A stretch of DNA of 64,000 nt from Stereum hirsutum FP-91666 SS1 (Eukaryota; Basidiomycota; Agaricomycetes; Russulales; Stereaceae), in assembly GCF_000264905.1 (NCBI RefSeq), contig NW_006763144.1, positions 434,001 to 498,000 of the forward strand, in the 5' to 3' direction. Positions 11,432 to 23,067 of this stretch are shown in pieces. The position numbers and the translations under genes were made by a program. The notes under the pieces were generated by a model. The model saw only the letters and a list, made by a program, of their open reading frames with translations, ran no database searches and was not told where the DNA came from. Each line of letters starts with the position of its first letter. Positions within the stretch are counted from its first letter, which is position 1.

Positions 11432-13672
11432 CGATCATTCGTCAACTGCCGCCTCTTTGTTCGAAGGCTTCCATGCAGGCGCTCGCTCGGGATCAATCCT
11501 CCTTCGACCGGTTAAGTACATGCATATGGGATTTGATTCGCCGTATCCGAGATTCGAGATTTTGCACGCAGCACGAGGTAGGGACGGATTTAGATTTAGA
11601 TTGGCGAGGCGCATTGTTCGCTTTGTTTGGGAATTTTTTGGTGCTGGTTCGTTGTTGGCGGGTTGAGTTGTTTCTTGATGAGGCTTCATATATGCGCTTT
11701 CTTTTGAAGCTTTTGAATCGTTATACCTATGCAAATACCTTCTTCATCTATGTTTTATGCATTTCATTTCTTCTTCATGTCTTTTCTTCTCCCGTCGTTT
11801 TCTTGGACAATTTTTTTTTCGCGTGTACACCCCGCGGCGACTTTTGATCATTCGACCTTCTTCGCACGACGCTTTCATGGACCATCAGACTTACTCGCTC
11901 TCGTTCGCTGATATCGTTATCTCTCTTTCTTGTTCTCTCTCTTGCTGCTTGCTTCCGGATATGGATGTGGATATGGATTTGTGTGTTTGATTTCTTGCTC
12001 ATCGCTTGTTCTCGTTTGATTTCGTCTCACGTCTTCTTTTTTCGTTTCGTTTCGTTGGTGCTGTCGTAGGGCAGTCGTCATGCATTATGCAGCGTGCTGG
12101 GTACGATTCACGGCTTGTCGTAGGGCGGCCGTTGTCGCGTTCGTTGTTGGGTATACTCTGCGTTCGCGGTATCAGGGTTTTGGGAAGGTGGAAGTTCAAA
12201 GAAGTCGGAGTAGTCTGTATAATCGTGTATGTATGATCTTTGCAATTTATCTTGTGCAACTTGAAGTCGGTCGGAATGTGGATATCGATATGGATATGAG
12301 AATTTTCAACTTTTTACGGATGGATAGATGAGTGCGCGAGTGAGTGAGTGAGCGGGGTTGGACGTGAAGGTATGCGCTAATATGGGCGCTGTGCGTGGAG
12401 GAAAGGTGGTGTAATGAGATCGATGTATGCGTGTAGGAGGGTAGTTTGGATCGGAGGAAGGGGAGAGGGAGAAAAAGAGGAGAGAGGCAGAAGAGGAGGA
12501 GAAGTGAGTAGTCAGCGAGGTGCGAACCGTGAGCGAGGGTGGTGTGATTCGCCCTTTGGACCCTGAGATGTTGAAGCAGACGAAGACGAGCTAGAACGAG
12601 CGCAAAAGAGGAGGAGAGACAAAGCTTGCGAGCACGACGTCGACAGAAGGGGAGACGAGAGCGGCTACTACGCGCCAGTCAGAACGGCGTCAGGAGATGT
12701 GATGGGAGATAGGGTGTTTTCGTTGAAGGAGGGAGAACGTGGAGAGGGAGAGAAGAGACGAGTGACGGGCGAACGGAGAACAACAGGTTTGGGAGAAATG
12801 CCATGGTGGAGTGTGATATTTCTTCGGTCCTGGAGGAGACAGATCGGAAGACAGGTCGAGACAGAGGCGGGGGAAGACGAGCTGGGGCGAGCGTGAACGA
12901 GGAGAGAGAGGTTGGAAGCACTCGGGGGCGGACGACTGGAGTGGCTGCTACACGGTAGTCATGACCCAACGGCTACATTCGACACGAAACGCTTTGGAAA
13001 TAGGAGTTTTATTCGCAGACGAGTCAGAGTTTTCACCAGAACAGACAAACTCTTCACCTAAACCAGCCACAGCGTTTCGAGCAAGAAATTTATAGCTGGC
13101 AGACCTCGGAGAAACCCGGTCTGCATCGCAGGTTGGGCGGCCACTCAGCGCCACTCTTTTCCTCGCAACATCGTCTTTCCTGGTGACTTTTTTATATCCT
13201 CAGTGAGCCTGGTTCCCCTGAAGGTATCTTCAGCTCATCGTCATCCACTAAATCCGGAGACGTATTGAGGATCACCAGGGTCTACTGATACGCATGAGGC
13301 CACGCGGTTCCCGACTCTATTTATGTGCCACCAAGTACCTACTCCCAGAACGCATTGCAACCTCTCGAACAACGATCTTCTTGCTGCACATGTCCCCTAA
13401 TCCCGCGGAATGCGCGTGACTGCGATGGGCGGAAGTTGCTGCCAAGTACAGGCGTTATCGCCAGGCTCTCGCTCCTCTCGGAAGAATTCGAACGAGGGCG
13501 GTATAACCCATCAGTCTTCCCTCTCCCCTATGCATATGGGATGCCGATGGCTCCATCGTGCTATCGACCCACTTACCCGCTTTGTCACGCGTAATCTTTG
13601 TACGTTATGCGCTAGACAACACCGGCAGTCGAAGCGCGAGAATAGTAGCATCGAGTTTTTGGACGCGACGCG

Positions 13673-13680
13673 TATATAAA
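13673..13680 (+). promoter_or_regulatory. TATA box of the GH92 gene
   Basis: TATATAAA 66 bp upstream of the first ATG codon of the mannosidase, a usual spacing for a fungal gene with a short 5' UTR. Confidence 0.65.
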
Positions 13681-13745
13681 GAGGATCCTCGTCTTTTGTG
13701 GAGGCTCTTCGGTGCGCTGCCTTCCATCGCACACTGCTACACCCT

Positions 13746-16700
13746 ATGATGGCTCGTTTCACTCTGGTCTGGGTGCTAGCTTCGATCGTTCAGGTGTTCG
13801 CTCAGCCATCCCCAGACGTGCAAAAAAGGATTTCGGCAGCCATCGCAGCTGCCGCTAACGCATCGACCATAGACTACACTGAGTTCGTCAACCCGTTCAT
13901 TGGGACAGGTAGGCCTTTTCTTTCTTTGCATGCGTCCTTTTCCGCTCTTGCTCTGAGGGTTGTCTGACGCGAACGGTACGGTCCCACGTTACATAGACTT
14001 TAACTTCTATGGTGATGTCTGGTGAGTCTTCTCGAGACGGTCTCTTCTTTTCTATCAGAATATCAGAACCTCGGTTGACTCGGTCTGCGCGTGTGTCTAT
14101 ATAGTCCAGGCGCGTCGGTCCCATTTGGAATGGTAATTTCTCTTGGACAATCTGTACCCTTATAACGGAGAATAATAGCATGACTGAGCGGTGTCAATGT
14201 CATTCAGGTTAAGTTCACCACGGATTTCACCGGTTATGCTCCTGCTGGTGAGTGAGGCACTCGATCCGCTTCTCGTTGTCGTTTTAAAAGGATGATTGAA
14301 CTGGATGTATGCATATATGACAGGCTATATCGCGGATCCCAGTCAATCCGTTCGCGGAATGTCCCCATTACACGACTCCGGGACGGGTTCATCACTCGGT
14401 ACGCTACGTTCCTTTTTGGCGAAAAATATGGACCTGGCATCTTATGCTTGCATGCTTAGGCACATACGGGAACTTTGAGATCATGCCCCTCATGTGTCCC
14501 GATGGTTTCGACACATGCACTACTCGTCTGGATGACCGTGAACGGCTGAGGAAGAATAACACCGATGGTTCGTTCGAATTTCGAAATTTCTACACTCCTC
14601 TAATTCTCGATCTCCCTTCCTTCCTTTGTCTTTGTCAATGTCTGTGTATATGCGCCCACAGAGGCCTCACCCGGCTATTTCGCTCTCACGCTCGACAACG
14701 AAATCAAAATGGAAGCGACCTCGACGCGTCGCGCCGGCCTCGAACGGTTCACATTCCCGCACCAAACGACGCCCTATTTCGTTCTGGACCTCGCGAACGA
14801 CCTCCCTGCGTCTTTTGCGGGGGGTTCGTTGGATATCGATCCGGAGATGGGTAGGATCACGATTGGTGGGCATTGGGGATCTAGGTGGGTTGATTTTGAA
14901 CTTGGTTGTCTGCTATACAATTTACCATACTGACTGAGGATGTGCGTCCTAGCTTCGGGCCCGGAGCATTTCATTATCAGGCGTTTGCGTGTTATGATCT
15001 TCTTAATGGCGGGAATCAGACGTTGAAGGAGTATGGAGTCTGGGTGAGTGATCCTCCTTGGAATCTCGTTGACCTCGGACTATCCTCCCAGAAGTTCAAA
15101 CGATCTATCTTCTATCTGTAGACAGGGGACGACTATGGATTAGACGCCAAAGGTATGCAAATCGCGGCTATGCTACGCTCTTTCCATTGACTTTCCCTCA
15201 CGATTCCGGTACTAACAGGCCTCGGGATGACCCACCTAAACCTCTCCGTCAACCTCATCGGCGGAACGCCGTACGAATCCGGCGCCCTCTTCTCCTTCTC
15301 CAACTCACCCTCCACCATCCTCATCCGCGTCGGCGTCTCCTTCGTCTCCTCCGCCCAGGCCTGCGCGAACGCGGAATCCGAAATTGGAGATGCGACGTTC
15401 GAGGAGGTGTGGGATGCGAGTCGGAGTGCGTGGAATGAGAGGTTGAGGAAGATTGAGGTTGATTTTGAGTTGGGGGGGACGCCGGAGAATGTGACGGAGA
15501 TGTTGTATTCGAGTTTGTATAGGGCTAGTTTGACGCCGGTGAGGAGTTTTGTGTCCCCTTTTTTTTTGAGACATCACTGGAAGGACGATACGGTACGGTG
15601 CTGAGTGAGTGAGTGACTGATTGGATATGTAGAATAACGCGACTGGAGAGACGCAGGGCGCGTTTGCGAATACGACTTCGATGTACTTCGATTCGTTCTA
15701 TTGCAGGTAACCCGTCTCCTTCCTTCCACTGCCTTTCCTCAATTCACTCAAGTTGACCAAATCCCACTCCCTCCAGCTGGGATACCGTAAGCCAACCCCG
15801 GGTCATTTGTTCTATATTATCATTGATCTCATGGGGTGGTCTCGCGCCAGTTCCGAACCTTCTATCCCCTCATGGCACTCCACTCTCCGGACACATTCGC
15901 CGAGATCGTCGATAGCTATATTGATGGCTATAGGAAATTGGGGTGGATGCCGGAGTGTAGGGCTAATAATCTACCTGGGTGGACGCAAGGAGGTTCGTGC
16001 TCTCCCTCCCTCCTTCCTCTCTTGTTCAACCATTAAAAAAAATTGATTTGATTTGTGTGTGTGTGTGTGGGTACTTTAGGATCGAGCGCAGATCCCATCG
16101 TGGGCCATTTCGCGATCAGTTATCATAACGAGGCCGCAGCGCTCGGGATCGATCTCGATGAACTATTTGCCGCACAATTGCAGGATGGGGAGGTCACGCC
16201 TCCGGAGTGGAATATTGAGGGGAGGCAGATCGGGGTGTACAAGTGTGTCTCTTCCTCGCATTCGAACCCTTTCGGAGTAGGCACGGAAATACTGAGTCGG
16301 GTCTGGATACTTTGAAGGCAATACGGCTACGTACCATTCGCGGCGCTCGATACGTCTAGCACGGGCCGTCAGACGCGTGAGGGCAGTCGGACGCTCGAAT
16401 ATGCGTTTGAAGATTTTTCGATAAGACAGGTCGCGCTGTTGCTCAACCAGACCGATATCGAGGCCGAATACGCGAATCGTTCTCTCGTGCGTCCCCCTCT
16501 TCCCCCACCCCATCCCACCCTTCCCTGCTTACGTCGTGACGATCGCTGACCTTGGAACTCATGCCACTTGGAATTCACGGTGTGCTGCATTCGCCATTGA
16601 CAGTTCTACCGCAACGTGTGGGACCCGGAAGTCCAGAGCGACGGCTTCGAGGGATTCATGCAGAAGAGGTTCATGAACGGTTCCTTCGCACATACGAATC

Positions 16701-18110
16701 CGGTCGACTGTTCGCCGAACGATAATGATACGTCGAGGGAGTGTTCGTTGCAGGAGGATAACGAGACGGGGTTTTACGAGGTATGTTAGGTTTCGCACCA
16801 CACGCACGATACGGCATTGAGCTGATGGGTCATGGACGGAAATGCGAATGGGAATGAAGAGTTCGGCGTGGGAGTATAGCTGGTGGGTCGGATTCGGACG
16901 AGGATTTTCATTTTTTGACTTGACTGGTTGTTGAAGTACAGTGGTCCTGATGGGGTATATTTATTCGTAGGTTCGCTCCGCACGATACGGCATACCTGAT
17001 GGAGTTGATGGGCGGGAATGTGAGTGCTTATCCTCTTCGCTCGCGGAACTTTGGTGGCACTGGTACTGATACTCATTCACCCGCTTGAATATATGTACAC
17101 TATCTCAGGCGACTTTCGTCAAGCGTCTGAACCACTTCTTCGATGTGAGTCTACTCTCTCTCTCTTCCTTTCCCTTTCTCTTCATGCAAAGGTGTTTGGA
17201 CTAACAGCGAATCTGATATGAACCAGGCTGGCTATTATCTCGCTGGCAACGAGCCTTCCTTCCAGGTACGCCGAACTGAAACATACCACATTTTTTTTGA
17301 AAGAAAGAAAGTCTGATGAAGGGGATGCGGATCAGACTCCGATAGGATATCACTACGCGAACCAGCCCTCCAAGTCGGTCGATCGTGTCCGCCAGATCGT
17401 GTTTGAGAACTTTGGGATCAGTTGAGTATCATCTCGCCTTTGACACCAGCGTAGGAGGCTCATCGAGGTCTATGTGGTTGATTCAGCTACGGAGGGGATA
17501 CCAGGAAACGACGATCAAGGTGCTCCGTTATTTTTCGTGCTGGATCCACGGCCGACACAACTAACTATGAAGAAACTTGAATAGCTGCGATGGCCACGCT
17601 TCTTATTTGGCACCTCTTAGGTCTCTACCCAGGTACGCCTGCCGTCTCACACTCACCCTCAGGCCAGTCATCCTAATCTCCACAACGACCGTCATCTGAA
17701 TCGGCAACCTACTAGTCCCCTCCACCTCCGAAATCCTCGTCCTCTCCTCCTTCATCCCCAAATACACAATCCACAACACCTACCTAAACACCTCCACCAC
17801 CCTCACAACCCTCAACTACGACCCCACCTCCGTCCTCAACGCCTCCACGAACGGCACCGTGCCCCCCGGCGCGTCCGCGTACGTTAAATCTGTGACGATC
17901 AATGGTGTCACGCAGCCGGGAAGATGCGCGTTCGATTTTTATGATACGTTTAGGGTGGGGGGTGAGATTGTCGTGGAGTTGACGGGGGAGAAGGGGGAGG
18001 CGGAGGGGTGTGATGCTACGGGTGGAGGTGGAGGGACGGGGACGGGGAATGGGACGGGAGGGGGGGTGCCGCAGAGTTTGAGTGGGGGTGGGTTTGCGAG
18101 TGTGCGTTGA
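13746..18110 (+). CDS. secreted GH92 alpha-1,2-mannosidase
   Basis: Glycoside hydrolase family 92 enzyme, calcium-dependent exo-alpha-mannosidase, expected outside the cell or in the wall. 24 exons join in frame to 848 aa; boundaries: 13746-13908, 13997-14021, 14105-14132, 14208-14247, 14324-14398, 14460-14567, 14662-14884, 14953-15043, 15122-15152, 15219-15538, 15633-15706, 15777-15786, 15851-15992, 16080-16242, 16318-16486, 16604-16780, 16860-16882, 16971-17019, 17109-17144, 17227-17265, 17336-17420, 17487-17519, 17585-17632, 17716-18110. A signal peptide (ARFTLVWVLASIVQVFAQ) precedes DYTEFVNPFIGTG. Family marks follow: FYGDVCPGASVPFGM, SPLHDSGTG, YCSWDTFRTFYPLMA, SSAWEYSWFAPHD and GIPGNDDQAAMATLLIWHLL. 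Several NxT/NxS sites fit secretion. The C-terminus is a Gly/Thr-rich tail. Exon 12 is only 10 nt. Substrate fine specificity is inferred from the family. Confidence 0.95.
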
Positions 18111-18547
18111 GTGGGATTTAGAGGGCTTTGGACGAGATTGTGTGACTGTATTTTACTCGACGTATAGTTCTCGGCAACCGAACATCCTCTGAATGTCGTT
18201 CGGGCTGGCAGTACTTAGTGTCCACTGAAATGAAACGGGGGCGTCCTTGAATTCGAGCACGTTCACGTTCTGAATCTACAACGTCGCGATGAGGCTTCAC
18301 GCCCGTGTTGTGAATATGGATGGATGAAGACAATATGTACATCGATGTGCGTGTTCAGTGTCATCGCAGAAGTCAGAAAGTACCCGTTTTATGTCTTTCG
18401 TGTCCATTTGGAGAAAATACCCAATATGGCCCTTCAGCGTATTCTAAGCCAAGACAGCCAGTCTTCTCGAAGTAACCGGAGCAGCCTGAGCGAGGAACGG
18501 CCTTCCCCTGAAGGTGCTCCAAGTCCCTCGTAGATGAGATAAGTATA

Positions 18548-18963
18548 CTGTAGTTTTTCGCGCACAAGTTCGTGTCCCGTGTCCCATGGGGGCCGCGAAC
18601 GAACTTGTGCCGCGGGACAGTCCCACCCCATTGACGTGCACGGAACTTGTAAGTAGGACAAACCAAAATTTGACCCAAATTTGACGAAAATGTGAATATA
18701 TTTTAGGCTCCTAAATTGACCTCAGGAAGGCCTCCGAGACACACTTTGGGCTAGATTTTGCTACTGGGTGAGCTCTTCCACCCAAATTCAGAGGTTAAAT
18801 ACCTGTTGAACGGTTACGAAAGGTCGTGTCCCTGCAAAAGCGTCGATGTTCACGAACATTGTCCCTTGTCCCGGTCTGCTTGCGAACCGGGACACGAATT
18901 GATTATGTCATCTCGGCAACGGCCGAGGGGCGGTGGCGTGAACTTGTGCGCGAAAAAGTACAG
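18548..18963. mobile_element. MITE A, TA target duplication
   Basis: 416-bp non-coding element with 24-bp terminal inverted repeats (one mismatch) that begin CTGTA(G/C)TTTTTCGCGCACA. It is flanked by TA at 18546-18547 and 18964-18965. It holds an inner hairpin (tgtcccggt...accgggaca near 18862-18890). TA flanks and lack of coding capacity suggest a non-autonomous Tc1/mariner-type element. It shares its 13-bp tip with the element at 57.6 kb. Confidence 0.82.
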
Positions 18964-18965
18964 TA

Positions 18966-19358
18966 CAGTGTAGGCCCACTCCTTGATCCGCCACTTTGAA
19001 GAAATTCATTTTCTGGCTCCCCTTCCCATATTCATCAAATCTGTTAGCTTAGGGGTTGAGAACATTCATAAAGGTACTCAGAATAAAATACACGCAGTGC
19101 CTAAAGTGAGTGTGCATTATCGGGAGACCAAGATGTGGTGTGGCACCCGAGCGCCACAAAATATGGGTCCTTGATCCAACCCCGCACTGCACGATTCCCC
19201 CTCATAAAAATAATACATGCTCATTAATAACCTCGATATAACCTTAAATGCACTATATTCACAGTTTTTAAGAGTGACATTGAGGCTGGAGGAGCTGTAG
19301 GCGGCAGATTTGCAGTGGATCAAGGACCGGGGTTGGATCAAGGAGTGGGCCTACACTG
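18966..19358. mobile_element. MITE B, abutting MITE A
   Basis: 393-bp element with perfect 24-bp terminal inverted repeats beginning CAGTGTAGGCCCACTCCTTG. TA lies at both ends (18964-18965, 19359-19360), and the left TA is shared with MITE A. The CTTGATCC motif recurs inside. No open frame of note. It is a different family from MITE A. Confidence 0.82.
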
Positions 19359-19663
19359 TACAACCTCGCAAACGACATGCTGCGAGCGTGCAAGAGTCTC
19401 AGAGAGTATATCGTAACGGTCGCTTGATTTCCCCGAACGTATACATATATCGCTAATGAAGAGCTCGACTTGGGAGTGAGGGTGTCGAGTTGAAGGAAGC
19501 GATCAAGAACCAAACAAAGAATTGATTTGTTTGGCGAGCGTTGCCCTCGTTCCGCACTCGGCATCATTTTCCCACACCCCTCCTCCCAAGCCCCTTTCGA
19601 TTTCCCCACACAAGAAAAACGCCTGGAAAAGCAAAGTGGCGTCGGGGACGGCTTGGCTCGAAG

Positions 19664-22175
19664 ATGCACGATGAAAGCATGTCGCTCTTCGGCATGGACA
19701 GCCTCTCCGCCATCGCCATCGGTCTCGCTCTTCGTCCGCTCATCCATTCCCTCGTCCACAACGACGTCCGCATCGGCGGCTCCCTCATCGGCCTCTGGGA
19801 AGGCGCCGTCCTCTACCACTTCCTCGACAAATGGCCCCGCTCATACGACCCCTACGTCGCCCTCGCCTTCCGCCTCTTCGTCGACTATCTCTTTACTGAA
19901 AGCGTCTCGCGCTTGACCATCACACTGCTCTGGGCCGGAATGGGGGTGCTCCTGGCCGACGTGACGCCTGCGTTCTGGTACGACCGCGGGCTGAGGAGGG
20001 TGTATAGAAGGAGTCGAAGGTGGTGGAGAAGGAATAGCTGGACTTCGTTGTTCGTCGTACCGCTCGAGATGTTCAAAGCGTTGCACTTGCCCTCGCCGGC
20101 CGAGGCTTACAGCCGTGTTCACTTCTACGAGATTCCTCCACCGAACGCTCCGTCTGTACCAGTGACGAATGCACCCTCCGTTACGACCGTCTCTCCGCCT
20201 AATAGTCCCCCTCGTCCTCGACGACGCTCCGTCCCTGGTGCATTCCCAGGCTACGCATCCGACTCCTCTTCCGCCACCGCCACTGTCCCCTCCCCCATCC
20301 TCTCCCCTTCAACACGAAGACAATACGGCCCCGTCGCAGCGTCCTCTCTCCCCCCTCCCTCCCTCCTCCTACGCTCCCTCCCCACCACCACCACCAACAA
20401 CAACGGTGATGATACCGTGGAAATCATCCCACCCCTCTCCGCGAACCTACCCTCCATCGACGACGTCCTCGCGAACGACAGACACATCCCCGATCGCAAT
20501 ACGTTCACAGACGCTGGTTCCGATGGACTTCGCACGCCTGCTGACGCTCATCGGCCGCTTTCCTATGGGTCTGGCTCTGAACCGTTCTCGGAGAATCATT
20601 TCACTTATCCTCACATGGAGATGGAGAACGACCCGAGCTCGATGAATATCATGCCTAATCCACCGACGCCCCCACACGCCCCGCCTATGCCCATCCCCGA
20701 CCTGCACTACGACAATTATGCCCAAGACCAAGGCCAAGACGTTAAATACGACCCGCATGTGAATGACATACCGACGCAGCCGTCGAACGACCCGCCTGTG
20801 TATACCTCCGTCGCGATGGACGATTTACCTGAGATTCCGAATCGGGAGAGCACCATTTCGTTGCTTCTTCCGCCTTCTCGGTCCCAGTCTCAGGGGCAGC
20901 ATGGAGGAGGCTATGGATATGGATATGGGTATGGGAACGAACACGAGCCGACGTCTAGTACCAGCGTCCCGAGTTCTTCTGCGTATTCGTATCCTTACAC
21001 TAATCCTGCTTATTCGTCGCCGTCTGCGAATGACGAGAAAGCGGGGTATAGTGGGAAAGATTATCCTCTCGACGTTAAGTCACCGCAATCACCCTCTCAA
21101 CCACACCCCGCACCGCTAACCGTGCGCAACCCCGACCCGGACCCGGACCCGGACCTCCTCTTCCCCTCCCACCTCCTCCCCGACTCAACCCTCTCAACCT
21201 CACATTCCTCCCTCCTCTCCACCCACTCCTACACCACCACCCTCACCCGCGCCGCGCTCCTACGCACGCAAGCAAGCGCCGAAGAACGCCGGCGCGATGA
21301 GCTTGCAAAGGAGAGGAAGGAGGCGTTGGAGGGGAGGAGGTGGGGGAGGGCGTTGGCTTGTAAAGTTGAGTGGGAGGAGGCGGAGAGGAGGAGGGAGAGG
21401 TTGGAGAGGGGGGCGGGGAGGAGGGTGTTTAGAGGTGTGTGTCTTCTTCTTCTTCTTCTTCTCTCTCTCTCTCTCTCCACCGCCACCGCCACCGCCCCTT
21501 TGCCCCATTTCTCTTCGTTTTTTTTTGGAGGGGTCGGGTCGTTGTATTGAGTTTGTGTGCAGCTTACTGACGAGGAACCCGATGCGATACGAACCTATAT
21601 AGCGCATAATTTAGCAGGAGAACCACAGACGATAGATGTGCATAGGCTGAAAGTACCGGAGGCCGTGCGAGAGACGGAAAAAGCGATCAGGGACCTGCTC
21701 GTCGAGGGGGGAGACACGCTTAGGGTCGTTACGGGGCGGGATATCGAGGACGTCCATGACGCACACCCGTATGATGGAGGACAGGGAGGGCGGGACTCGA
21801 TGGGGAGTAATGGGCGGGTGAACCCGTCGGCGGGGACGGGGGCGCGGAGGGGAAGGATTCCGGTGTTGAAGTTGGCGTTGATAAGGACTATGGAGGGGTG
21901 AGTCCTTTTTCTATTCTGTGCTATTCTATCTTCCCTCTCCTCCCCTCATCAAAATAGACCCGTAATCCTTCTATCCTTTCTTTCTTCTAACATCTACGTC
22001 GGTCTATCCCCTCCCCCCTTTTCTATTCTCATTCGACGGTGTGTTGTCCAGAGTCATGTACTGACCATTGATCGTGGTGACCCGTTTGTCCTCTTAACTC
22101 TACAGGCATAAGATCGCGACGGAGGTCGATCCGTCGAATCCTGGTGTTTTGATCATTCATTTGCCGAACATGTGA
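19664..22175 (+). CDS. membrane-anchored Smr-domain protein
   Basis: Exons 19664-21436, 21563-21897 and 22106-22175 give 725 aa. The C-terminal 135 residues are an Smr domain (nucleic-acid-binding, often endonucleolytic, family of MutS2 and CUE-type proteins): QTIDVHRLKVPEAVRETEKA, LRVVTGRDI, then PVLKLALIRTMEGHKIATEV and PGVLIIHLPN. The LDxH motif appears as IDVH and the GxG loop as TGRDIEDVH. Residues 10-130 have several hydrophobic stretches (SAIAIGLALRPLIHSL, LTITLLWAGMGVLLADV) followed by an Arg-rich patch, suggesting membrane attachment. The middle is a long Ser/Pro/Tyr-rich disordered region, ending in an Arg/Glu-rich helix. The first donor is ambiguous (two GT choices near 21435; the phase-0 one was taken). 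An insertion in the Smr loop (DGGQGGRDSMGS) is unusual. Cellular role unknown. Confidence 0.85.
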
Positions 22176-23067
22176 GGCCTCGGGCTTCAGGCTTCAGGCT
22201 TCAGGTGACATCGACAGCGGCGACAGTTCGATTCTTTTTTTCTTTTTCTTTCTTCTTGCGTGTCATCGCGCCGTTTTCGCTTCTGGAGGCTGCGGTGCGC
22301 TGTACATACTAGACTCGAGACCCGAGCGCGAGGATTTCTTTTTTTTTCTGTGGGTGATATGCTTTGGTTTTTGTTTGCTTGTTTTCCTTTTTCTCCGGTT
22401 CCTTCTTGGATTCCTCTTCTCTCTCTTCTGTATCGGTTCCCCTGGCGTGCTTGCTCCCTCCCTTGTTCGTTCGTTTGTTTGACTATTTGACCTGATCTGT
22501 ATCCGACTGACTGACTGACTGTGCTTTATTCCTATTCCCTCTTGTTGCTACGACTACGACTATGACTGTACTGCTGATGTATGTACGACTTAGACTTTGG
22601 CTCTGATCCTGACGAGCGGACAATTTACTACTCCTTTGTTATGTTCTATCTTGAGTGGTATCCAACGTTCAACCGTTCAGGGCTTGCTGGGCTTTAGGCC
22701 GACCACTGGCAGCAGGATTGATTGACTGACCGGGATCGAGTCATTGAGATTCAGAAGAATGATGCATTGCACCTTTTTTCGTGGAATTGTTTGTTTTGTA
22801 CGCTAAGTCTCCGACACTTGATTATGTCACGGACACGGCCCGAGATCCGTCTTGGCGAAGCGTATTATCGAGTTCCTACTTGGGCGAACAAGGATGACAT
22901 AGAATGGGAATAATGGCCAGATGATGCGAGAGAGAGCGAGACGTGATCAGAGCAAAAACTGAAAGGGCATGACAAGGACAGCGATAGCCATGCAGATATT
23001 GTACACTAACAAAAATGGAATGCAAAGCGTGCCCGTGAGACACGCGCTAAGGTCTCGACAGCAAAGA
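22176..23067. other. convergent intergenic region
   Basis: Lies between the 3' ends of the Smr gene and the first array kinase. T-rich runs just after 22176 look like 3' UTR. No gene recognised. Confidence 0.5.

Larger units (their letters stand above)
10977..13745. other. long intergenic region before the mannosidase gene
   Basis: About 2.8 kb. 10977-12330 is G/T rich on the plus strand and probably includes the F-box 3' UTR; 12440-12960 is purine rich. Open frames here are made by biased composition and show no domain. The mannosidase promoter is at its right end. Confidence 0.5.
18140..19505 (-). pseudogene. decayed kinase-array gene, split by two MITEs
   Basis: Relic of the kinase-like genes at 23-35 kb. 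Read on the minus strand, 19473-19505 matches their start codon region, 19361-19440 matches the strand with the VVCK lysine, 18440-18545 reads LEHLQGKAVPRSGCSGYFEK (intact copies: LKHLQGKVIPRCFGYFEE), and 18140-18320 matches the catalytic-loop exon (IHNTGVKPHRDVV against IHDAGVKHRDVA). Stops and frameshifts interrupt it, and the halves lie on either side of the two MITEs, so insertion hit this copy. The exons encoding the C-terminal region were not found. Confidence 0.8.

Noticed and set aside
10549..11847. 432-codon open frame on the plus strand
   Set aside because: Overlaps the F-box last exon out of frame and runs through G/T-rich DNA and a CA repeat; no domain.
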